In this document: positions 38,078 through 45,133 of the stretch, in pieces
Position numbering within the stretch: the first letter of the stretch is position 1
How the letters are laid out: each line of letters opens with the position of its first letter
Assembly: GCA_019744815.1 (NCBI GenBank)
Contig: JAIEUA010000001.1
Location: 1-64,000, forward strand
DNA length: 64,000 nucleotides
Direction: 5' to 3'
Origin: Phycisphaerales bacterium
Lineage (GTDB): Bacteria; Planctomycetota; Phycisphaerae; Phycisphaerales; UBA1924
Position numbers and translations under genes: made by a program
Notes under the pieces: model-generated
What the model saw: the letters and a program-made list of their open reading frames with translations, nothing else
The model's database searches: none
Told to the model about the DNA's origin: nothing

Positions 38078-39832
38078 ATGACCCGTAAACGATCCTCGCG
38101 ATCGGCCGACGCCGCTCGCTGTGACTTGGCTGTTGACCCTTCCGCGGACTCGCTGGTGGGCGGAGACGAGCTGCTCGCGACGGCGCCGCGTGATCGCGCG
38201 GCACTCGAGCGTTGGCTGCGCGACGCGCTCGACTTGTCGTTCGCGCCGCCGCTGGTGGAAGGACACCGCTCGCCGCTGGAGTATCTGTGCCACGCGTTCT
38301 TTCAGGGGCGTGCGGGGTTCGAGGTCGCCGCCACGCACGGGCCAACGAGCGAACCGCCCGCGGCCCTGGATTGCGTGGTCTGGGCCTGCCGCGGCGGGGG
38401 CAAGACGTTTTTGGGCGCGCTGGCGACGGCGCTCGATCTGATCTTCAAGCCCGGGATCGAGATCCGCATTCTGGGAGGCAGCATGGATCAATCGCGGCGG
38501 ATGCACACGCACCTGCGCCGGCTGTTCGCGCGGCCGCTGCTGGAGCCGCTGGTGAAGGGCAAGCCGGGAGAAACGCGGCTCATCCTCAAGAACGGCTCGG
38601 AGGTCGAGCTGCTCGCCCAGTCGCACGCGTCGGTCCGCGGCACGCGGGTGCAGACGCTCCGCTGCGACGAGGCGGAGCTGTTCAAGCCCGATGTGCTGGA
38701 AGCCGCGATGCTCACAACACGCTCGCGCACGATCACCGTTCCCGGCGTCGGCCCGGTCGCGCTCGCCGGCACGGTCGAGTGCCTGAGCACCATGCACATC
38801 CCCTTCGGCGTGATGCACCGGCTGCTGCGCGAGACTCTGGAAGGCCGACGCACGCTCTTCAAGTGGGGCGTGGCCGACGTTCTGGAGACTTGCCCGGCAT
38901 CGCGCTCGTGCGAGGGCTGTGTGCTGCGGCCCGAGTGCGACGGGCGGGCCAAGCGCGGGGAGGATTCACGCGGCGGGCACATCGCGATCGACGACGCCGT
39001 GCGGATGAAGCGGCGCGTGAGCCTCGCGACCTGGAACGCCGAGATGCTGTGCCTGCGGCCCAACCGCACGCACGCGGTCTTCCCGGAGTTCGACAGCGCG
39101 GTGCACGTGTTCAACGAGGAGCGGGTGCCGGCGATGCCGCTTGGTGGCGCGATTGCCACTGCCTTGCCCCCCTCTCAGAGGGAGGGGTTGGGGGTGGGGG
39201 TGGGGGTGGGGCTGGGGGTGGGTCCGCTTCGCGTCGAATCGCGCGGCGGCTCCGGTTCGCAGGTGCATGGAACCCATCCCCCTTCGCTCCGGGATGGGGA
39301 GTGCGTTCTCTGCGGCATGGACTTTGGCATCCGCTCGCCCGCGGTGGTGTTGTGGGCGCTGCTGCGGCGTGATGTGCTCGAGATTGTCGAAGAGCGCCAC
39401 CTCGAGGGCGTCACGCTGCCCGAGCACATCGCCGCGATCGTGAGGGGCGGCGAGCTGGGGTGGCCGATGCCCAAGTGGATCGGCATCGACCCCGCGGGTG
39501 CGGCTGAGAACGACCAGACCGGCAAGTCCGCCGCAGATCTTCTGACCGAAGCGGGGTTGGTTGTGAAGAAGAAGCGGACGAGCGTGCGAGACGGATTGAA
39601 TCTCGTGCACGCCCGTCTGGCCCCCGCCGACGGCACCCCGCCGCGACTGCGCGTGCACGCGCGGTGCGAGAAACTGATCGAGAGCTTGGAGCGCTACCAC
39701 TACGACCCGAACAAGCCGGAGAGCACCGACCCGGTGAAAGACGGCTTCGACCACGCGGTGGATGCGCTGCGGTACTTGATCACGAACCTGGACCGGCCGA
39801 GCAGAACGGAGGCGCGGACGTACATCCAATGA
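38078..39832 (+). CDS. Large-terminase-like packaging ATPase/nuclease
   Basis: A 584-residue protein with a TerL-type layout. N-terminal ATPase: Walker A CRGGGKT at 104-110, Walker B TLRCDEAELF with D197-E198, and a motif III-like STMH at 237-240. Then an unusual cysteine cluster C272-x5-C278-x2-C281-x5-C287, which could hold a metal. C-terminal RNase H-like nuclease: GMDFGIRSPAVVLW (metal Asp near 415), WIGIDPAG and DGFDHAVDALRYL (near 557). Residues about 363-408 are inserted glycine/valine-rich repeat sequence. In phages TerL cuts and pumps DNA into capsids; here no capsid or portal gene follows, so the role is uncertain. GGAG precedes ATG 38078. Confidence 0.85.
   Translation: MTRKRSSRSADAARCDLAVDPSADSLVGGDELLATAPRDRAALERWLRDALDLSFAPPLVEGHRSPLEYLCHAFFQGRAGFEVAATHGPTSEPPAALDCVVWACRGGGKTFLGALATALDLIFKPGIEIRILGGSMDQSRRMHTHLRRLFARPLLEPLVKGKPGETRLILKNGSEVELLAQSHASVRGTRVQTLRCDEAELFKPDVLEAAMLTTRSRTITVPGVGPVALAGTVECLSTMHIPFGVMHRLLRETLEGRRTLFKWGVADVLETCPASRSCEGCVLRPECDGRAKRGEDSRGGHIAIDDAVRMKRRVSLATWNAEMLCLRPNRTHAVFPEFDSAVHVFNEERVPAMPLGGAIATALPPSQREGLGVGVGVGLGVGPLRVESRGGSGSQVHGTHPPSLRDGECVLCGMDFGIRSPAVVLWALLRRDVLEIVEERHLEGVTLPEHIAAIVRGGELGWPMPKWIGIDPAGAAENDQTGKSAADLLTEAGLVVKKKRTSVRDGLNLVHARLAPADGTPPRLRVHARCEKLIESLERYHYDPNKPESTDPVKDGFDHAVDALRYLITNLDRPSRTEARTYIQ
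39166..39300. repeat. G-rich repeat insertion inside the terminase gene (possible G-quadruplex)
   Basis: CCCCTCTCAGAGGGAGGGG hairpin then GGTTGGGGGTGGGGGTGGGG and further GGGGGTGGG units, closing with CCCATCCCCCTTCGCTCCGG. Read open in frame as L-G-V-G-V-G-V-G-L-G-V-G between the ATPase and nuclease domains. At least six G-runs of 3 or more bases could fold as a quadruplex. Confidence 0.8.
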
Positions 39833-39833
39833 C

Positions 39834-39937
39834 GGGGGCGGGGCCTTCCAGGCCCCGGCGAGAAACGCGGGCGCGCCAAACAAGGACTGCGATACCCATC
39901 GGGAACTCGGCGGGGCCTGGAAGGCCCCGCCCCCGCT
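39834..39937. repeat. Facing pair of family C palindromic repeats
   Basis: GGGGCCTTCCAGGCCCCGGC (39834-39861) and GGGGCCTGGAAGGCCCCGCC (39908-39937) in the convergent gap after the terminase. Confidence 0.85.
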
Positions 39938-39952
39938 GCTGCGATCCTTGTG

Positions 39953-42622
39953 TTACTCCGGAATCACCGCGTTGTACGCCACGACGAACTCGGCGAAGTC
40001 CTGGTCGTCGACCACGCCGTCGGCGTTGAGATCGGCGGGGCAGCCCGCGGGCATCGCGGGGTCGTCGCAGGCGAGGAGGTCGTAGGCGTTGGTGAAGAAC
40101 GGGAAATCGAGATCGTCGTACATGCCGTCGCAGTTGAAGTCGGCGGCGTGGATGCGGAGGGTGGCGGAGCGGGAGAGGATGGCGTTGCACTGATTCGTCA
40201 GCAGGGCTCGGAATCGGAGCGGACCAGGGCCTCGCGCGTGCCGAATCTCAAGCGGTGCCCACCGGTTCGCGGTGTTGGCGAGCTGCGCGACCGTGCGGCC
40301 CTCCACCGTCACAGGTCCATCGGCGACGCTCTTCCAACCGAACGGCACGCTCGCTGGATCCTCGATCTGCCATTGGAGCGCGACAGGTCCGTTTCCATCG
40401 GTGTTGCAGGCCAGCAATGTGAGATTGCCGCCGCAGTTGGTCTGATCGGAGGGTTGTGTCGTGAAGGAGAGTCCGCGCGGATCGTACCACTCCGCTATCG
40501 GTGGGGAGTCGAACCCGTTCACTCTGGCGAACGAGCCGCCCGCCAGAATGTTTCCCGTCGAAGCCCGCGCGATAGCAACCACCGGGCCCTGTGGCCCGGT
40601 TCCAAGCGATTCCCATGACGAAAAGTTCCAAACCGCGACACGGCTGATCGGGGTCAAACCGGTGCGATCAAAGTTGCCCGTGGCGACGATCCTGCCTTCT
40701 GGCGTGACGACGATCGAACGCACCACGGCGGCACCGAGGGTTCCGGCGTTGGAAATCGTCAGGCCAGAGGCGATCGGTCCCCATCCCGTGCCGTCAAAGC
40801 GCGCGATGTTGGGCGCACTCGCGCCGGGCGTTGCAAAAGTACCTCCTGCGATGAGCTGGCCGTCGGGCGCAACGGCGAGACAGCGAACAATGACCCCGGG
40901 CGTCAGGGCGGCGGATCGGAACGTGTTCCCGTTCCAAAGCGCAACACCGCGAGACGACACCGCTCCGGCGAACACAAACTGGCCACCCAGAGCGACGCCG
41001 CCGTCGGGCGTGTTCACCATAGCGTAGACAGTGTCGTCCGGTTGGCCGCCGGTCATGGGGAACCATTCGGTTCCGTTCCAGCGCGCCAGGTTGTTGATCA
41101 ACTTGGGCCCGGCGCGGACGAACTTGCCCCCTGCGAGGATGTCGCCGTTCGGAAGCTCGACCAAGGAGTACCCGACGCCCTCCAGACCTTCGCCGAGGCG
41201 ATACCACGTGCCATTGCGCCACAGCCCGATGGATCGGCTCGGCGCACCGTTCGTCGGGGTGATGGTGAAGTCGCCAGTTGCCACAACATCGCCGTTCTTC
41301 ATCCGAAGGATGGCGTTCACGGTCCCGTTGATGGCGGATCCAAAGGACGTCCACTTCTCGCCGTCCTGTCGCGCGATCGAAGCGGTCGAGAGGCCGCCTG
41401 CTATAGAGAACAGCCCGCCGTAGTACGTTTCTTGACCAAAGACGCTGATTGTGGAAACCGTACCCGAGAACCATGTCGCGGTAAGAGGACCGCGGGTTGA
41501 GCCGTTCCAAGCCAACGCAGATTGGCTCGACTCACCAAAGAACCCTGCTACCACGATGACGCCGCTGGGGAGTGAGACTGCTGTTTGAAGAGTTGGATAC
41601 GGGCTTGCGCTTGTGTTGGCGATGCCTCCGACCTTCATCACCCAGGACACCCCGTTCCATTCGAACAGGCATGCCGCGCGATTTGTTCCGCCTGTGGGCA
41701 CTTCAGTGCACAGCACGAAAGCGCCGGATGGGAGGAGGCGCACTCGCTTCGGTGGTTGAAATCCGGTCCCGAGACCGTTTGTCATCGCAACCCACGCCGC
41801 ACCGTTCCATCGAGCGACCTTCGTGATCACCGACGCGCCTGATTGCGAGAAGTTGCCAACCGCGACAAGGTCCCCGTTTGGTAACGCGTCGATGCTGTTG
41901 ACTCGATCGTTGAAGCCACTCCCAAGCGGAATCCAAGCGGTTCCGTCCCACTTAGCGACGCGGGAGAGCAAACTACCCGACACATTCTGAAAGAAGGCAC
42001 CACCAACGACGAAGCTCCCGTCGGGCGTTGCCTTGATCGTGGTCACGTCGTTGTTGAGGGAGTTCTCGATCGCCGACCACGATGCTCCGTCCCAACGCGC
42101 AATGCGTGACGCGCTGATTCCTCCAGCCGTGGAGAAGGCTCCGCCGACAATCAGGTCGCCGTTGGCGATCGGCTCGATGGCATGCACGTCGGAACTCACG
42201 CCGGTACCGAGCGGGGCCCATGCCGTGCCGTTCCACGACGCGATGTTTGCCGCCGGCAGCCCACCGGCGGTTGAGAAAGTGCCACCGACCACCAGATTGT
42301 TGTTCCGGTCGATACCGATCGCGAGAACCCGCCCATTCACACCGCCAGCCAGCGTGTCCCAGCTACTGGTAACCGGGTCCCAAGCGATCACGCCAAGGCT
42401 GACGCTTCCCGCCACAATGAAATTGAGTTGTCCACCGAGGACTAGCAGAGGACGCTTCGGACCTGCGCCGTCGGGATCCCAGACCGCGGACGTGTACACG
42501 GTCCCTTGCAACTGTCCTGCTCGTTGGTCTGCGAACCACGTCCCGGTACACGACTGCGCCCGCGCGCTTGATGCCCCCGTACTCGCGAGGCTGATCGCCA
42601 ACAAAGTGCCAAAGGTTCGCAT
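39953..42622 (-). CDS. Secreted WNG-repeat protein with dockerin modules
   Basis: An 889-residue secreted protein. Signal peptide 1-22 (LLAISLASTGASSARAQ). Most of the chain is about a dozen blades of the form 'A-R-W-N/D-G-x-x-W-x-x-(L/M)-G-x-G-...-(N/D)-G-D/x-L/V-V-x-G-G-x-F', a delta-60/Kelch-like beta-propeller or solenoid found in Planctomycetes. The C-terminus has an Ig-like CSS region and the paired dockerin modules ADFNCDGMYDDLDFPFF-TNAYDLL and CPADLNADGVVDDQDFAEF-VVAYNAV. Likely surface-attached. ATG 42622. Base and codon composition is slightly more A+T-rich than neighbours in the blade region. Confidence 0.85.
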   Translation of the reverse strand: MRTFGTLLAISLASTGASSARAQSCTGTWFADQRAGQLQGTVYTSAVWDPDGAGPKRPLLVLGGQLNFIVAGSVSLGVIAWDPVTSSWDTLAGGVNGRVLAIGIDRNNNLVVGGTFSTAGGLPAANIASWNGTAWAPLGTGVSSDVHAIEPIANGDLIVGGAFSTAGGISASRIARWDGASWSAIENSLNNDVTTIKATPDGSFVVGGAFFQNVSGSLLSRVAKWDGTAWIPLGSGFNDRVNSIDALPNGDLVAVGNFSQSGASVITKVARWNGAAWVAMTNGLGTGFQPPKRVRLLPSGAFVLCTEVPTGGTNRAACLFEWNGVSWVMKVGGIANTSASPYPTLQTAVSLPSGVIVVAGFFGESSQSALAWNGSTRGPLTATWFSGTVSTISVFGQETYYGGLFSIAGGLSTASIARQDGEKWTSFGSAINGTVNAILRMKNGDVVATGDFTITPTNGAPSRSIGLWRNGTWYRLGEGLEGVGYSLVELPNGDILAGGKFVRAGPKLINNLARWNGTEWFPMTGGQPDDTVYAMVNTPDGGVALGGQFVFAGAVSSRGVALWNGNTFRSAALTPGVIVRCLAVAPDGQLIAGGTFATPGASAPNIARFDGTGWGPIASGLTISNAGTLGAAVVRSIVVTPEGRIVATGNFDRTGLTPISRVAVWNFSSWESLGTGPQGPVVAIARASTGNILAGGSFARVNGFDSPPIAEWYDPRGLSFTTQPSDQTNCGGNLTLLACNTDGNGPVALQWQIEDPASVPFGWKSVADGPVTVEGRTVAQLANTANRWAPLEIRHARGPGPLRFRALLTNQCNAILSRSATLRIHAADFNCDGMYDDLDFPFFTNAYDLLACDDPAMPAGCPADLNADGVVDDQDFAEFVVAYNAVIPE

Positions 42623-42653
42623 AGTCCGCACACTCCAAAGTGATCGAATGAGT

Positions 42654-42659
42654 GTACTA
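42654..42659 (-). promoter_or_regulatory. Possible -10 box (TAGTAC) of the WNG-repeat gene
   Basis: TAGTAC on the minus strand about 32 bases before ATG 42622, in a locally A+T-rich patch; the same TA(G/C)TA form as other boxes in the window. Confidence 0.3.
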
Positions 42660-42697
42660 ATCCTGGCAGCGCCCGATATGGTCCGAGAATGAAGCAA

Positions 42698-42720
42698 CAA
42701 CCCCCGCTTGCGCGGGGGTT
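42698..42720 (-). terminator. Hairpin downstream of the H1-like gene
   Basis: On the minus strand, CCCCCGC-GCAA-GCGGGGG, followed by TTGTTGCTTCATT. It lies 31-53 bp after the H1-like stop codon and is a good intrinsic-terminator candidate. Confidence 0.6.
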
Positions 42721-42750
42721 GGAGCATCAATCTTGTTGTCCCGCTCGCGA

Positions 42751-43038
42751 TTAGGCCGCGCGGCGGAAGGTGCGGCGGGCGGTCGAGAACTTGTAGGAGA
42801 ACGCGCGCTTGGCGGTCGACTTGCGGGCCGAGCGCTTCGCGGTGCTGCGCTTGGCGGTGCGCTTGGTGTTCTTCTTGTAGCTCGAGAACTTGAACGAGCT
42901 CTTGTTCCAGTTGGTCTTGCGGGCGGTCTTGCGGACCGACTTGCGGGCGGTGGTGCGACGGGCCGTGCGCTTGGTCGTGCGGCGCGTCGTGGCGCGTTTG
43001 GTGGTGCGGCGGGTCGAACGATTCTTGCGGGTCGCCAT
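42751..43038 (-). CDS. Histone H1-like basic nucleoid protein
   Basis: A 95-residue protein with 38 Lys/Arg (40%) and no Asp or Glu at all, rich in Thr, Ser and Ala. Repeated T-x-R-R-T-T-K-R and R-S-T-A-K-R-S-A-R-K style units match the C-terminal tails of eukaryotic histone H1 and bacterial H1-like (Hc1/Hc2-type) proteins. Such proteins condense DNA by charge; planctomycetes are known for compact nucleoids. GGAG 8 bases before ATG 43038; a strong hairpin follows the stop, so it is likely a single, well expressed gene. Low-complexity sequence makes family naming by similarity unreliable. Confidence 0.75.
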   Translation of the reverse strand: MATRKNRSTRRTTKRATTRRTTKRTARRTTARKSVRKTARKTNWNKSSFKFSSYKKNTKRTAKRSTAKRSARKSTAKRAFSYKFSTARRTFRRAA

Positions 43039-43485
43039 TCTGAGAACTCCAATGTGGCCGCGGCGTGTGCCGAGGCCGGATGTGGAGGCCGTCCGAACGG
43101 GCGCCCTCCGAATCGCGGCGGGCGGGCTCGTGCCCGTCCAGATAACCGCTCACCACCCCGATCGGCGACGGGTCGGCGCGACTTTGGCAATCTTGCGGAA
43201 GATTGCGAAGAATCACCGTTCGGTCAAAGTCCCGGCGTCGAGCATGTCGGGGGTTGCACCGATAGTCGGTTGGGATTTCACCACGGAGGTACAGAGACGC
43301 GGAGGGGAAGAGGAGAAGAGGAGAACAGGGGAGCAGGGGAGCAGGGGAGCAGGGTTACGGAACTTGTGGGACTCGCGCGGCTGCTTGTTCGTCCACCTCT
43401 TCTGTCTTCTCGAGTTCTTCGAGTTCTTCGAGTTCGGGGAGCCCTTTGGGTTGAACGCCTTTCTCTGTGCCTCTGTGTCTCGGTG
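43039..43485. other. Gene-free stretch with a family A repeat
   Basis: The H1-like leader region on the left, then from about 43270 ACCACGGAGGTACAGAGACG, purine-rich GAGGAGAAGAGGAGAACAGG, tandem GGAGCAGG units, GTTCTTCGAGTTCTTCGAGT, and the family A end CTCTGTGCCTCTGTGTCTCG at 43466-43485 that leads into the DAHP synthase gene. Confidence 0.7.
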
Positions 43486-43490
43486 GTGAA
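43278..43490. repeat. Repeat family A copy upstream of DAHP synthase
   Basis: Left arm ACCACGGAGGTACAGAGACG and right arm CTCTGTGTCTCGGTGGTGAA are inverted to each other. The right arm contributes the probable GTG start codon of the next gene. Confidence 0.8.
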
Positions 43491-44913
43491 TACTGAATCA
43501 GAAATCGCATCTAGGAAGGACCCAGTCATCGCTTCGCACTCTTCATCTTCTGAATGGTCTCCCGATTCCTGGCGCACCAAGCCGGTGCAGCACGCGGTGG
43601 CGTACGACGATCCGGCGGCGGTCGAGGCGGCGGTGAAGGACCTGCGGCGGTTGCCGCCCTTGGTCACGTCGTGGGAGATCGAGCGGCTGCGCTCGCTGAT
43701 CGCCGAGGCCCAGGAGGGCAAGCGGTTTGTGCTCCAGGGCGGAGACTGCGCCGAGACGCTGGCGGATTGCCGCAGCGAGACGATCACGAACAAGCTGAAG
43801 ATCCTCCTGCAGATGTCGCTGGTGCTGGTGCACGGCGTGAAGAAGCCGGTGGTGCGGATCGGGCGCTTTGCTGGTCAGTACGCCAAGCCGCGGTCGAGCG
43901 CGACCGAAACCCGCGAGGTGAACGGGCAGAAGGTGACGTTGCCGTCGTACTTCGGCGACCTGTTCAATTCCGCCGAGTTCACGGCCGCGGCACGCCGCCC
44001 CGACCCGGCGCTGATGGTCCGCGGGTACAAGCACTCGGCGCTGACGCTTAACTTCATCCGCTCGCTGGTGGACGGCGGCTTCGCCGATCTGCACCATCCT
44101 GAATACTGGGACCTGTCTTTCTTTGCACACGCGAGTTTGTCGCCGTCGCTGCGCGAGGAGTACCAGCGGATGATCGCGAACCTGGCCGACGGGCTGCGGT
44201 TCATGGAGGCGCTGGGCGAGAAGGCGGTGGATGATCTGACCCGCGTGGAGTTCTTCACGAGCCATGAGGGGTTGAGCCTCGATTACGAATCGGCCCAGAC
44301 GCGCACCGTGCCGCGGCGTGCGGGGCATTACAACCTGTCGACGCACTTCCCGTGGATCGGCGAGCGGACCCGCTCGCTCGACGGGGCGCACGTGGAGTTC
44401 TTCCGCGGCATCCGCAACCCGATCGGGATCAAGATCGGGCCCAAGGCGATGGGTGAAGACGTGATCGCGCTGTGCGAGCGGCTGAACCCGGGGAACGAGG
44501 CGGGACGGATCGCGCTGATCTGCCGCATGGGTGCCGCGAACGTTTCCGCCAACCTGCCCCGCATCGTCGAGAGCGTGCAGAAGGCGGGCAAGAAGGTCCT
44601 CTGGATGTGCGACCCGATGCACGGCAACCAGACGACGACGTCCACCGGCATCAAGACCCGCTCGTTCGACGCGATCTGCTCGGAGCTGGAAGCCTCGTGC
44701 GATGTGCACAAGAAGCTCGGCACCGTGCTCGGCGGCGTGCACTTTGAGCTCACCGGCGAGGATGTGACCGAGTGCGTCGGCGGGGCCGCGGGCGTGACCG
44801 AGGCCGATCTGTCGACCAACTACGTCAGCTTGTGCGACCCGCGGCTGAACTATCAGCAGTCGCTGGAGATGACGTTCCTTTTGAGCCGCAAGCTGGGGGG
44901 CGGGGCCGCTTAA
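43486..44913 (+). CDS. Class II DAHP synthase (shikimate pathway entry)
   Basis: About 475 residues, the plant/actinobacterial type (class II, AroA-II). Signature: EWSPDSWRTKPVQHAVAYDD, VLQGGDCAETLADC, RIGRFAGQYAKPRSS, HFPWIGERTRSLDGAHVEFFRGIRNPIGIKIGP, WMCDPMHGNQTTTSTGIKTR with the metal His, and GGVHFELTGEDVTECVGG, all conserved in this class. It condenses phosphoenolpyruvate and erythrose 4-phosphate to DAHP. There is no ATG at a sensible distance; GTG 43486 is chosen and lies at the end of a repeat element, so the start is provisional. The neighbouring D and C repeats lie downstream. Confidence 0.93.
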   Translation: MNTESEIASRKDPVIASHSSSSEWSPDSWRTKPVQHAVAYDDPAAVEAAVKDLRRLPPLVTSWEIERLRSLIAEAQEGKRFVLQGGDCAETLADCRSETITNKLKILLQMSLVLVHGVKKPVVRIGRFAGQYAKPRSSATETREVNGQKVTLPSYFGDLFNSAEFTAAARRPDPALMVRGYKHSALTLNFIRSLVDGGFADLHHPEYWDLSFFAHASLSPSLREEYQRMIANLADGLRFMEALGEKAVDDLTRVEFFTSHEGLSLDYESAQTRTVPRRAGHYNLSTHFPWIGERTRSLDGAHVEFFRGIRNPIGIKIGPKAMGEDVIALCERLNPGNEAGRIALICRMGAANVSANLPRIVESVQKAGKKVLWMCDPMHGNQTTTSTGIKTRSFDAICSELEASCDVHKKLGTVLGGVHFELTGEDVTECVGGAAGVTEADLSTNYVSLCDPRLNYQQSLEMTFLLSRKLGGGAA

Positions 44914-44958
44914 GCCGGGCGAGATGGGGAAGAGCGTTTCGATCAGCTGTGCAATAGA

Positions 44959-45104
44959 AAGACCGGCCAGAGGCCGGTCCCACTGGTGTCAGAGAAGACC
45001 GGCCAGAGGCCGGTCCCACTGGTGCAATGAAAAGACCGGCCGGAGGCCGGTCCTACTGGTGCTTGGGAAGCCATTGATGCCGGGGCCTGGAAGGCCCCGC
45101 CCAC
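44959..45104. repeat. Three tandem family D repeats plus one family C copy
   Basis: GACCGGCCAGAGGCCGGTCC (44959-44989), again at 44996-45024, and GACCGGCCGGAGGCCGGTCC (45031-45062), each followed by ACTGGTG; then GGGGCCTGGAAGGCCCCGCC (45079-45104). Each unit is a hairpin of 8-10 bp. Confidence 0.9.
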
Positions 45105-45133
45105 ACTGCTCATCCGCCGCCATCCGTCCCTGT

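Noticed and set aside
34560..39950. The block 34592-39832 as an intact prophage.
   Set aside because: No integrase, portal, capsid, tail or lysis genes are present and no flanking attachment repeats were seen.
43278..43490. A small protein gene ending LCASVSRW in the DAHP synthase leader.
   Set aside because: It is the translation of a family A repeat and recurs wherever that repeat lies.
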